DNA of 64,000 nt from Vibrio campbellii CAIM 519 = NBRC 15631 = ATCC 25920 (GTDB taxonomy: Bacteria; Pseudomonadota; Gammaproteobacteria; Enterobacterales; Vibrionaceae): assembly GCF_002163755.1 (NCBI RefSeq), contig NZ_CP015864.1:1550001-1614000 (forward strand), written 5' to 3'. The first letter of the stretch is position 1. Every line of letters starts with the position of its first letter. The notes below the pieces were generated by a model. The model made no database searches and was not told the origin of the DNA. It saw nothing but the letters and a program-made list of their open reading frames with translations. This document shows, in pieces, positions 57,801-64,000 of this stretch. Position numbers and translations under genes: made by a program.

Positions 57801-57999
57801 TAACGAAACCACTTACCGTTGGATTGAAAAACACGCTCGTGTGGGTAACTGCTACATCAACCGCGATCAGGTCGGTGCGGTCGTTGGCGTTCAGCCATTC
57901 GGTGGTCAAGGTTTGTCGGGTACGGGTCCGAAGGCCGGTGGTCCTCACTACCTATACCGCTTTACTAAACAACACCTTGTTCAAGCAGAGAAGGCGTAA
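54868..57999 (+). CDS. putA: Bifunctional proline dehydrogenase / P5C dehydrogenase PutA
   Basis: A 1043-residue enzyme that oxidises proline to glutamate. Residues about 100-490 form the FAD-dependent proline dehydrogenase barrel (SIKLSALHPRYEV, VAITIDAEEADRLELSL, LVKGAYWDSEIKWSQ, FASHNAHTV). Residues about 560-1030 are the aldehyde dehydrogenase (SPWNFPLAIFLGQ, catalytic Cys in SAGQRCSAL, PFGGQGLSGTGPKAGGPHY). There is no N-terminal ribbon-helix-helix, so unlike E. coli PutA it is not its own repressor, and the long-PutA C-terminal domain is encoded by the next gene. Two opposed RctB-type sites lie in the coding sequence (56587, 56670). Confidence 0.96.
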   Translation: MFTATNVLTPEFIEQPLDKLWSLISPLYMVDESQWLEQLLPLATPTAEEKSAITTQTTQLIEAIRADKKSIQMIDALLLEYSLDTHEGILLMCLAEALMRIPDSATADALIKDKLSVADWKSHLKSSDSVFVNASTWGLMLTGKVIDLGEQVTQSPGQAVNRLVNKFSEPVIRKAMYQAMKIMGHQFVRGRTIEEAQKNGRPMRDKGFTYSFDMLGEAALTTADASKYFKDYLMAIEAVGRETYGSDTSPAPSVSIKLSALHPRYEVANEERVMTELYDTLTQLLKRAIEVDVAITIDAEEADRLELSLKLFEKLYRSDLLKGWGKFGLVVQAYSKRALPVLVWLNGLAKEQGDLIPLRLVKGAYWDSEIKWSQQAGYENYPVYTRKEATDVAYLACARFLLSEGVRGNIFPQFASHNAHTVTAIAVMAEHKDYEFQRLHGMGDSLYNHVMDTYGQPVRIYAPVGSHADLLPYLVRRLLENGANSSFVHRLVDARCPISELTHHPVDVLTSFETLHNGQIPMPTGIFPERKNSHGVNVDIDSEAKPFEAQVESFLTQNWTAGPIINGEKHAESMIKENSAEIITAPYDRRIEVGQVAFASLDHVSAAIEAADAAFPEWKGTAIEQKAACLDKLADLMEENLAELVAICHQEAGKTIHDSIDEVREAVDFCRYYAKQAQNLQPFELDGFDGVKRISSREGLGVFVCISPWNFPLAIFLGQVTAALVAGNTVVAKPAEQTSLIAARAIELMLEAGFPAGVIQLLPGRGGEIGHALTSHDAIAGVAFTGSTATAQRINVTLAERSAKPVPFIAETGGQNAMIVDSTALPEQVVRDVIRSAFASAGQRCSALRVLFVQEDVADRIINLIQGAMNELHVGIPYLHKTDVGPVIDINAKNKLLAHLEHMTSTQTKVAQLQLDEACQHGDFVSPSAFEISGIDVLKEEQFGPILHIVRFKASELPNVVEQINQTGFGLTMGIHSRNETTYRWIEKHARVGNCYINRDQVGAVVGVQPFGGQGLSGTGPKAGGPHYLYRFTKQHLVQAEKA
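56579..56684. other. Two RctB-type sites inside putA
   Basis: CCGAAAGCATGATCAAGG (core 56587-56593, rightward) and, read leftward, GCGGAAACATGATCAAGG (core 56670-56676). They face each other 76 bases apart in a region coding for the start of the aldehyde dehydrogenase part. Confidence 0.72.
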
Positions 58000-58010
58000 G
58001 GAGTCGCATT

Positions 58011-58718
58011 ATGGTTCATCAGATAACGTTTTTTAAAGATGCATTCTCTGCGTGGGAGCAGTGGAATCTGACCGATTTTGACTACAAATGCGAGCATTTG
58101 CTGGCATTTAAATCTGCCATTGAAGAGCAGCATGGCGTGGTTGGCAAAGTGGTGTCTTACCACTTACAGCAAGCGTCGTCTCTGTTGGCAGAAACTCATC
58201 AGTTAGTGGGTCCTACCGGTGAAACTAACGAGCTGTATACAGCGGGTCGCGGTGTGGCTTTGGTTGTTTGTGAAAACAACCTAGAGCACAAAGAGAACGC
58301 ACTATACAGCACATTTGCAATGATCACCTGTGCTTTGATTGCAGGCAACAGTGTGGTGATTTGCAGTGACAATGCAGATCTTAATCAATTGGTTAAGCAT
58401 GCTGCGGCGTCAGCAAACTTCCCATCTAACTTAGTCCAAGTGGTTGCGTACGATGCGTCTTCCCCGTTGTTAGACAGTGACGTACGTAGTGTGGGTTATG
58501 TTGGGCATTTACAGGTTGAGCACGTGCTTAACCTGCAACTGGCTAAGCGTGACGGTGCCATCGTCGGCTTAGTTTCTGAAACGGATTTAGAGTCACCGAC
58601 ATTGGCTCATGATCCTCATCTGTCGTTGCGCTTCATTACCGAGCGTACTCGAACGATAAATATTACAGCAGTGGGCGGTAACGCGACTCTACTCGAATTG
58701 GGGAGCGACTCCCACTAA
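58011..58718 (+). CDS. Detached PutA C-terminal domain (ALDH-superfamily-like)
   Basis: A 235-residue protein, often annotated as P5C dehydrogenase. Its middle (GRGVALVVCENNLEHKENAL, MITCALIAGNSVVICSDN) resembles the nucleotide-binding part of aldehyde dehydrogenases, but no catalytic Cys motif is present. Its end, ITERTRTINITAVGGNATLLELG, closely resembles the C-terminal end of long E. coli-type PutA (ERHISIDTTAAGGNASL from memory). So it looks like the C-terminal structural domain of long PutA encoded as its own protein. PutA plus this gene add to 1278 residues, near the 1320 of E. coli PutA. It starts 11 bases after putA with GGAG upstream. Confidence 0.83.
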   Translation: MVHQITFFKDAFSAWEQWNLTDFDYKCEHLLAFKSAIEEQHGVVGKVVSYHLQQASSLLAETHQLVGPTGETNELYTAGRGVALVVCENNLEHKENALYSTFAMITCALIAGNSVVICSDNADLNQLVKHAAASANFPSNLVQVVAYDASSPLLDSDVRSVGYVGHLQVEHVLNLQLAKRDGAIVGLVSETDLESPTLAHDPHLSLRFITERTRTINITAVGGNATLLELGSDSH

Positions 58719-58728
58719 CCTGACTTGC

Positions 58729-58777
58729 GATACCAATCTGAATCAAAAGAGCCTGAGAGCTTATCCGGATTGGTATC
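58729..58777. repeat. Inverted repeat between put genes
   Basis: GATACCAATC and GATTGGTATC form the arms with 29 bases between, in the gap before putP. It resembles Vibrio intergenic palindromes and may modulate putA versus putP messenger levels. Confidence 0.6.
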
Positions 58778-58855
58778 TCTTGCTTTGATGTATTGCTGCG
58801 ATGGCAAAGTATCAAAGAGGGCAAGGAAGGAAATAATTATAACGAGGACTATCAA

Positions 58856-60316
58856 ATGATAGAAAATAGCTTTGCTATCACGACCACTTTCGTGGCGTAC
58901 TTACTAATTATGGTTGCCATTGGCGTTTACGCGTATAAGAGAACTTCCAATTCATCTGATTACTTCCTAGGTGGTCGTAGCCTTGGTCCATGGCCAGCGG
59001 CACTTTCCGCGGGCGCATCAGACATGAGTGGCTGGTTGCTACTTGGTCTTCCGGGGTATGCGTATGCAGCAGGTATTGAAGCATTCTGGCTAGCAGGTGG
59101 TCTGCTTGTGGGTACATGGCTAAACTGGTTAATCAGTGCAAAACGCCTTCGTACTTATAGTATCCAAACTGATGCGCTGACTCTACCTGAGTTCTTATCA
59201 CGTCGTTTTAACGATAAGTCGAAACTGATTCAGACAATCTCTGCGTTCTTCATTCTTCTATTCTTCCTTTTCTACACCAGCTCAGGCTTGGTAGCTGGGG
59301 GGAAACTGTTTGAGACCGTATTCGGTTTGGATTACAGCATTGCTGTTATCATTGGTACGGTGTGCGTGGTTTCATACACGCTATTTGGTGGTTTCCTAGC
59401 GGTTTCTTGGACGGACTTGGTACAAGGTCTATTGATGGCGGCGGCGCTAATGATCGTGCCTGTTGCCGTTATGGATGGTGGCCTAGGTCAACTAGCGACG
59501 GACATGCACAACATCAACCCAGAGCTATTAACGCTTTGGAACGACGTAAAAGGTGAGCCTCTATCTGCTATTGCGATCATCTCTTTGGTGGCATGGGGCC
59601 TTGGTTACTTTGGTCAGCCGCACATCCTAGCGCGCTTCAAAGCTTCTCGTTCAAACAAAGACCTAACAACAGCGCGTCGTATCGCTGTGGGTTGGACTAC
59701 GCTTTCTATGGCGGGTGCAATGTTGGTTGGTCTTGTTGGTCTAGTATGGGTAACTGGTCACCCTGGTACACAGGTTGATGATGGCGAGAAAATCTTCATG
59801 CTATTGGTGAACACGGCATTCCACCCGGTGATTGCAGGTATCCTATTGGCGGCAATCCTAGCGGCGGTAATGAGTACTGCGGATTCACAGCTTCTAGTCT
59901 CTTCATCAGCTCTTGCAGAAGACTTCTACAAGCAAGTGATTAAGCCAGATGCAACGTCTGAAGAAGTGGTCATGATTGGTCGTGTAGGCGTTATCGTTAT
60001 TTCTCTTATCGCGCTATTCCTAGCAATGACGCCAGACAGCTCTGTTCTTGGTCTTGTATCTTACGCTTGGGCAGGCTTTGGTGCTGCGTTTGGTCCAGCA
60101 GTTGTGCTTAGCCTTTACTGGAGCGGCATGAACCGTAACGGTGCACTAGCAGGTATCCTAATTGGCGGCGTGACTATCGTTGTTTGGAAACAGCTAACAG
60201 GCGGTTGGTTCGATGTGTACGAAATCGTACCAGGTATCATCTTCTCAACGATTGCGATCGTTGTTGTAAGTAAGTTGACTGGTGGTGCAGCGCAAGAAGT
60301 GCTTGAGCTAGACTGA
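58856..60316 (+). CDS. putP: Sodium/proline symporter PutP
   Basis: A 486-residue SSS-family transporter with about 13 membrane helices. Family motifs: FLGGRSLGPWPAALSAGASDMSGWLL (Na+ site region, Asp and Ser), the GYAYAAGIEAFWLAGG helix, GGFLAVSWTDLVQG and AAVMSTADSQLLVSSSALAEDF. It imports proline with sodium for the PutA pathway and osmotic use. ATG 58856 with CGAGGA upstream is the start; the frame is open 21 codons more but without a binding site. Followed by a strong terminator; the put cluster ends here. Confidence 0.95.
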   Translation: MIENSFAITTTFVAYLLIMVAIGVYAYKRTSNSSDYFLGGRSLGPWPAALSAGASDMSGWLLLGLPGYAYAAGIEAFWLAGGLLVGTWLNWLISAKRLRTYSIQTDALTLPEFLSRRFNDKSKLIQTISAFFILLFFLFYTSSGLVAGGKLFETVFGLDYSIAVIIGTVCVVSYTLFGGFLAVSWTDLVQGLLMAAALMIVPVAVMDGGLGQLATDMHNINPELLTLWNDVKGEPLSAIAIISLVAWGLGYFGQPHILARFKASRSNKDLTTARRIAVGWTTLSMAGAMLVGLVGLVWVTGHPGTQVDDGEKIFMLLVNTAFHPVIAGILLAAILAAVMSTADSQLLVSSSALAEDFYKQVIKPDATSEEVVMIGRVGVIVISLIALFLAMTPDSSVLGLVSYAWAGFGAAFGPAVVLSLYWSGMNRNGALAGILIGGVTIVVWKQLTGGWFDVYEIVPGIIFSTIAIVVVSKLTGGAAQEVLELD

Positions 60317-60334
60317 TTCCTCTCAAATAAAAAC

Positions 60335-60364
60335 AAAGCCCGCGTTCATCGCGGGCTTTTTTGC
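60335..60364. terminator. Terminator after putP
   Basis: AAAGCCCGCG pairs with CGCGGGCTTT over a five-base loop, then T-run. Also usable by the converging gene. Confidence 0.93.
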
Positions 60365-60366
60365 TT

Positions 60367-60897
60367 TTAGTGACGGATTTTGGCGTAAACTACCGTGTTA
60401 CTCAGTTCTCCTGAGGTAGAAACACTATCGTGTCTAAGCTCACCCTCAAAGTCATAACCACAACGCTTTGCGACGGCGCGGCTTTTTAGGTTGGTTGAAT
60501 CTGCAGTAATAGCAATGCGCCTCGCACCAAGATCTTCAAACGCGTAGCGCTCTAGTTCAAGCACCGCTTCGGAAATGTAGCCATTCCCTACAGCGCTATC
60601 ATCCTGCCAGTAACCGATTTCAAATGAGGGTACTTCCTGATCTTTAATCATTAAGCCAACGGCACCAATTAAGCGATCACTCTCTTTTTCAATGATGAAG
60701 TAACGTAACTCCTCTTCGAAATTTTCAAAGTTCGCGATGGCTTTTTCTGTTCCCTCAATCATGGCCTCTAGTGTGAGCACATGTGGTACCCAAGGAAGAT
60801 ACACTTCGAGTGTCTTTTGGCTTCGTAATACCGCTTGATGTGCTTCTTCTGCACGCTCTAAACAAGCGGGGATTAGCTTAAGACGTTTCGTCTCCAT
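60367..60897 (-). CDS. GNAT-family acetyltransferase, RimJ/RimL type
   Basis: A 176-residue acetyltransferase: METKRLKLIPACLERAEEAHQ, FIIEKESDRLIGAVGLMI, the acetyl-CoA loop GYWQDDSAVGNGYISEAVLELERYAFE and RRIAITADSTNLKSRAVAKRCGY, ending with DFEGELRHDS. This pattern is the RimJ/RimL branch, which acetylates ribosomal protein N-termini or small molecules; the substrate is not predicted. ATG 60897 with AAGGAG upstream is the start, so a 13-residue upstream extension is excluded. Confidence 0.9.
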   Translation of the reverse strand: METKRLKLIPACLERAEEAHQAVLRSQKTLEVYLPWVPHVLTLEAMIEGTEKAIANFENFEEELRYFIIEKESDRLIGAVGLMIKDQEVPSFEIGYWQDDSAVGNGYISEAVLELERYAFEDLGARRIAITADSTNLKSRAVAKRCGYDFEGELRHDSVSTSGELSNTVVYAKIRH

Positions 60898-61045
60898 TCC
60901 TGCTCTCCTTTGGGTGAAAAATAAACGAAAAATCATTTAAACAGATGTACTTAGAATGATCTAGTTGTTCGCACAATATTATTCACTTGGTTTGCTTGGA
61001 AGAACCTGAGAGAATTGCATGGTTATTCAAATCACTAGGTTCATT

Positions 61046-61285
61046 ATGAAACTTTTAGTAAGAAACTTGGCTCGTCAAACGACTGAGCAAGACATGCGTG
61101 CACTATTCTCTGAGCACGGCAAAGTGGAACTGTGTACATTGGTTCTTGATCAAGAAACCGGTTTATCAAAAGGCTTCGGCTTTGTGATCATGCCAGATGA
61201 AGCAGAAGCGATTGCTGCACTGGAAGCGCTGAACATGACCAGCGTAGCGAAAAGCAAGATTCGCGTGAAAGTCGCTCAAGACTAA
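61046..61285 (+). CDS. RNA recognition motif (RRM) protein
   Basis: A 79-residue protein that is one RRM: KLLVRNLARQTTEQDMRALF carries RNP2, and LSKGFGFVIMPD carries RNP1 (K-G-F-G-F-V). It is of the cyanobacterial/Vibrio RNA-binding type, in which single RRM proteins bind short RNAs, often cold-linked. Start: ATG 61046 gives the compact RRM; the longer frame start at 61019 (MVIQITRFIM) adds a poor N-terminus. Followed by a strong terminator; transcribed alone. Confidence 0.92.
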   Translation: MKLLVRNLARQTTEQDMRALFSEHGKVELCTLVLDQETGLSKGFGFVIMPDEAEAIAALEALNMTSVAKSKIRVKVAQD

Positions 61286-61292
61286 GAGAGAG

Positions 61293-61323
61293 AAAAGCCA
61301 GCATCATTGCTGGCTTTTTTTTA
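61293..61323 (+). terminator. Terminator of the RRM gene
   Basis: AAAAGCCAGC pairs with GCTGGCTTTT over a six-base loop and T-run. Confidence 0.93.
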
Positions 61324-61437
61324 TTAAGTCATTCTCAGTTATCACTCTTATGTTCAAGTTATTTTATTTATTGCGCTAACCACTTTTATCGGAGTAAGTG
61401 TGGGGAAACTGATAGGGTTCCTTCGTGGTGTAGCGTA

Positions 61438-61620
61438 TCAATGACTATTCTCCACTTCTTCTAAGCCTATATTCGATAGTTGTTGTAAGTTTCGTTTAAG
61501 CGGAAGCGTTTTTACTTCGATTAAGATTAGGTTGATTAAGCCGCCAAGAGAAATCGCTGCAATCACCGCACTAAGAGCACTTCCTTGAGCAGCCAAACCA
61601 TATAAGCCAACACCAAGCAT
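61438..61620 (-). CDS. Small hydrophobic protein of unknown function
   Basis: A 60-residue protein: one or two membrane segments (LGVGLYGLAAQGSALSAVIA, ISLGGLINLILIEV) and a soluble C-terminal tail KTLPLKRNLQQLSNIGLEEV. No family recognised. The ribosome binding site is weak, but the start lies 18 bases after the stop of another small gene, so they may be co-transcribed. Confidence 0.5.
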   Translation of the reverse strand: MLGVGLYGLAAQGSALSAVIAAISLGGLINLILIEVKTLPLKRNLQQLSNIGLEEVENSH

Positions 61621-61638
61621 TAAAACAAAGCTTATCAG

Positions 61639-61797
61639 TTATATGGTTACGTGACTTTGAACGATATAACAACCGCTTTGGTAATCTTTTACAATGTAAA
61701 CAAACTGCCCGAAGCTACCGAGTTCTACTTTGACCTTTCGATCTAGCGCATGACAGCGGAACCCTTGTTGATTGAGAGATTTTGCGAGGCCTTCCAT
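61639..61797 (-). CDS. Small hypothetical protein containing a parS2 site
   Basis: A 52-residue frame too short for routine gene calling: MEGLAKSLNQQGFRCHALDR then KVKVELGSFGQFVYIVKDYQ and SGCYIVQSHVTI. GGAG lies 7 bases before the ATG at 61797, which selects it over the ATG at 61818. Beta-strand-like pattern with two Cys. It may form a pair with the small hydrophobic gene downstream. A perfect parS2 site covers the codons for FVYIVK region. Confidence 0.55.
   Translation of the reverse strand: MEGLAKSLNQQGFRCHALDRKVKVELGSFGQFVYIVKDYQSGCYIVQSHVTI
61688..61700. other. parS2 site
   Basis: TTTACAATGTAAA, perfect at all twelve fixed positions, 35.6 kb from the origin-proximal parS2 site, inside a small gene. 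Confidence 0.82.
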
Positions 61798-61943
61798 GCC
61801 AATGACTCCATGTTCCATCTAGTTATCTTTTGCACATCATAATGTCACGATGAGAGCCGCTTAGTTTCGCTGAACAACAAATCTAAGAGGCAAGTCCCAC
61901 CTTCCACTCAGTGCTTTCTTTAGTTTGCGGAACGCTTTCAGGT

Positions 61944-62477
61944 TTAGTTATTCGCATCAAATCTGCATTGGTAGACGCAAACTTCGCGCTCTACGCCTTG
62001 CATGCCAAGGATTTTGTTTCCTATATAAGGCACATTTAGTTTCTTTATCACTGACTTTGAGCGTTGATTCTCTGCTAAGTGCATCACACGAATACCGACG
62101 AGTTCGAAATATGATTGAGCAAATTCAACTAGGGTTTTAGATGCTTCAAAAGCATAACCCTTTCCCCAGTATGGTACGCCAATCCAATATCCCAATGTAC
62201 CGTACCCGTCTTCTATTCTTGGTAAACTCACCGCACCAAGCAGTTCTCCTGTGCTTCTCAATGTGATGGCATAGACGATACCTCTGCGCTCATAGAACAT
62301 AGGGCCATGCCCATCTATCCAAGTTTTTGCCATTGGTGGTTCGTAAGGGTGTGGGATGTTAGCGGTCATATCTGCGATGATTTTTTCTCCAGCGAGCAAA
62401 GCTACACGCTCACAATCGTTGTGATGAAATGGGCGAAGAATAAGTCGTTCGGTGAAGAGAGTGGGTTGTGCTGGCAT
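61944..62477 (-). CDS. GNAT-family acetyltransferase
   Basis: A 177-residue acetyltransferase of the RimJ/RimL type: FTERLILRPFHHNDCERVAL, YAITLRSTGELLGAVSLPRI, GYWIGVPYWGKGYAFEASKTLVEFA (acetyl-CoA pyrophosphate loop) and VMHLAENQRSKSVIKKLNV. Substrate unknown. Start ATG at 62477 follows a GTAAAACCAAG leader with weak binding site. It is unrelated in detail to the other GNAT gene at 60.4 kb. Confidence 0.9.
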   Translation of the reverse strand: MPAQPTLFTERLILRPFHHNDCERVALLAGEKIIADMTANIPHPYEPPMAKTWIDGHGPMFYERRGIVYAITLRSTGELLGAVSLPRIEDGYGTLGYWIGVPYWGKGYAFEASKTLVEFAQSYFELVGIRVMHLAENQRSKSVIKKLNVPYIGNKILGMQGVEREVCVYQCRFDANN

Positions 62478-62489
62478 CTTGGTTTTACC

Positions 62490-62621
62490 TCACGGATTGG
62501 GTGTACCAGACATCAAGATCTGGTCAGAAGTGGCATCAAAGTATCTTAAATCACTAAATGCGAATTGAACACCCGCTTCATTGGTTCTGGGTTGGGCACC
62601 GCGAATCACGTTAAACATCAT
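62490..62621 (-). CDS. Possible short frame or gene fragment upstream of the GNAT gene
   Basis: A 43-codon frame (MMFNVIRGAQPRTNEAGVQF then AFSDLRYFDATSDQILMSG) ends 12 bases before the GNAT start. The wording looks like a real protein segment, not noise, and could be the tail of a lost gene or a small gene of the same unit. No ribosome binding site is visible. Confidence 0.32.
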   Translation of the reverse strand: MMFNVIRGAQPRTNEAGVQFAFSDLRYFDATSDQILMSGTPNP

Positions 62622-63078
62622 TCTTGAGGGAGCGACCGTGGGACACTACTAAGTCACGACTACTAACGCGCCAGGTGATGGGTTGATGAAGTCAGGTATG
62701 TGTTTTGAAATTACATTCTGCACATGTAATTTGACCTGGTTAGGACATAATTCACACTGTAAATTGCTTAAATCCGTACAACGATCCCCTTATTTCTATT
62801 CCACTTCCAACGTGTGCGGTTTCCTGTAGAGAAATGTAAAAATTAGCGCTCAACAATATGTAGTGTGTGATGGTTTATTGTATTGCATACATAGGTGTTA
62901 TTTTTCATTGTTCGGTCCGAAAGCAGGCGGACTGACCAAGGTCGCAGTTTTCGGGCGCGTGTACGGGAATTTTTGGAGTTAGGACACAAAAAAGAGAAGG
63001 GGCTTTTTTATTGTGGAATTATTTTGAACAAAATATGTCAATTGTCAGTAGTAACGAAAAATACAGGGAGAGATTGTA
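62622..63078. other. Intergenic region with a degenerate parS2 site
   Basis: No gene recognised. At 62751-62763 TTCACACTGTAAA matches parS2 with one mismatch. The rest is AT-rich with a GC-richer patch at 62920-62975. Confidence 0.45.
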
Positions 63079-63327
63079 ATGCCGGATATCTATTGCTCAG
63101 CTTGTAGAAGAGCAACGCAGCACAAAGTGATCATGAAGCGTTGTGAACCAGAGCAAATCCAAACACTGACAGGGAAAGTGGTGAGCTTCACACAATTAAT
63201 GGCCAAGTTCGTAACTGGTGAACATTATTACGAGATGGAACCACAATTCTATTGTCGCTGTTGTAACCATCGCGCTATTGGTGAAGTGGTTCATCATCCA
63301 GCGCGACAGACATCAGCACTCATCTAA
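63079..63327 (+). CDS. Small zinc-ribbon-like protein
   Basis: An 82-residue protein with two cysteine pairs: YCSACRRA (residues 5-8) and YCRCCNHR (about 58-62), the spacing of a zinc ribbon. Between them lies a polar stretch with TQLMAKFVTGEHYYEME. GGGAGAG precedes the ATG. Function unknown. Confidence 0.72.
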   Translation: MPDIYCSACRRATQHKVIMKRCEPEQIQTLTGKVVSFTQLMAKFVTGEHYYEMEPQFYCRCCNHRAIGEVVHHPARQTSALI

Positions 63328-63334
63328 TCTGCGT

Positions 63335-63502
63335 TTACGCAGCCAGCTCTTTTTCTGTTGCGAAAGGTAATCCATCGATCATGACTGGCCAGCCATAAGA
63401 GGCATATTCAGACGCCAGTGATTTTGCGACTTCGTGCGAAACGTTCGTGTACGTCCATTTACCAACACCAAACGGCTTATAAGCGAGTTGTAGGGTTAAC
63501 AT
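63335..63502 (-). CDS. Small conserved hypothetical protein
   Basis: A 55-residue soluble protein (MLTLQLAYKPFGVGKWTYTN, HEVAKSLASEYASYGWPVMI). GAGGAG at 5 bases before the ATG at 63502 fixes the start; the longer frame to 63529 includes the binding site itself. It converges with the zinc-ribbon gene, 7 bases apart. Function unknown. Confidence 0.65.
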   Translation of the reverse strand: MLTLQLAYKPFGVGKWTYTNVSHEVAKSLASEYASYGWPVMIDGLPFATEKELAA

Positions 63503-63837
63503 TGTGATCTCCTCAAGATTTTCTATCAAGATTTTTTACCATTATCGCCTTACTATTTGGCTCACTTCTTTTCTTTAAGGCTCATGTTATTCTCTTCAAA
63601 GTTCATCACTCCATTTTTTTGTTAACAAATTTGTCTAATAAATAAATTTATCCATATTGAGTAATTTATTTATAAATTATATGTATGAGTGTTTTTATTT
63701 TTGGAACGTTTAGTGTTTTTTTTGTGCTGGCAATCGTTAAACTCATATTGGTCTCACACGTTGTATATTTCACTATTTGCAAACTTAATAGTTACTATTA
63801 ATCTGGTGGCTCCTGAGTTGTTACAAGGATGTGGTTA
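63503..63837. other. AT-rich divergent promoter region
   Basis: About 335 bases of very AT-rich sequence with no gene; holds promoters for the small leftward gene and for the rightward Lrp-type regulator. Confidence 0.5.
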
Positions 63838-64000
63838 ATGAGTTATCAACTAGATAGAATTGATTTACAAATTTTGAGAGTGTTGCATTCTCGAGGGCGA
63901 ATTCCAGTGGTGGAATTAGCAAAGCAAGTGAACTTGACCACATCACCATGCTCTGAACGCGTAAAGAGACTGGAGAAAGAAGGCTACATAAATGGCTATC
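63838..64000 (+). CDS. Lrp/AsnC-family transcriptional regulator, N-terminal part (cut by window edge)
   Basis: 54 codons, running off the right edge. It reads MSYQLDRIDLQILRVLHSRG, then RIPVVELAKQVNLTTSPCSE and RVKRLEKEGYINGY. This is the AsnC-type winged helix-turn-helix (helix-turn-helix about 25-46). AAGGA lies before the ATG. Such regulators respond to amino acids; the ligand cannot be told from this part. Confidence 0.9.
   Translation, partial: MSYQLDRIDLQILRVLHSRGRIPVVELAKQVNLTTSPCSERVKRLEKEGYINGY

Overview
The window is part of the second (small) chromosome of a Vibrio, most likely of the Harveyi clade (V. alginolyticus / V. parahaemolyticus / V. harveyi type). The decisive evidence is near the middle: the chromosome II initiator gene rctB, an ori2 region with six evenly spaced ATGATCA iterons and a perfect DnaA box, and the chromosome II partition genes parA2 and parB2. 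Nine perfect copies of the 13-bp chromosome II parS palindrome (TTTACANTGTAAA) lie across the window. No tRNA, rRNA, IS element, integrase or CRISPR array was found.

Left part (1-22.9 kb): truncated gltS, a DCC-family redox protein, a chemoreceptor, ppiB, and a putative metallopeptidase gene broken by an in-frame TAG. Then comes a tight seven-gene leftward operon (11.4 to 4.8 kb). It encodes a periplasmic protein, a LolD-like ATPase, a LolE/MacB-like permease, a LolA-like carrier, an outer-membrane barrel and a LytS/LytTR two-component system, with a probable LytTR operator in front. Next are a secreted RCC1-like seven-bladed propeller, a second rodA, a yebC paralogue, a hybrid kinase divergent from a solute-binding protein, a NADAR-RibA fusion, and a Fur-box-controlled pair of oligopeptide-type ABC ATPases with an unknown third gene.

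Replication core (22.9-30.8 kb): rctB, ori2, parA2, parB2 and tmcA, then a cluster of four parS2 sites. RctB-type sites also occur outside the origin: two in the gene at 22.4-22.9 kb, and a striking cluster of about eight at 53.0-56.7 kb, inside and around the AraC regulator gene and putA.

Right part (31-64 kb): fapA-like DUF342 gene, catB-type acetyltransferase, a LysR regulator, a truncated RpiR gene and a murein-peptide pair (mpaA/mppA). An AT-rich accessory pocket (38.1-41.0 kb) follows. It holds an RHS-like remnant, small unknown genes and a diverged duplicate of the 3' end of the neighbouring mscS gene. Then come a LapBCDG-type adhesin secretion/retention cluster without its adhesin, with a DctB-like kinase and a regulator that has lost its phospho-acceptor region; pdxH; a PAS-LuxR regulator; the proline utilisation cluster (AraC regulator, putA, a detached PutA C-terminal domain, putP); small conserved genes; two GNAT acetyltransferases; and the start of an Lrp/AsnC regulator.

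Gene calls rest on reading protein motifs and start-site context only. No database search was possible.
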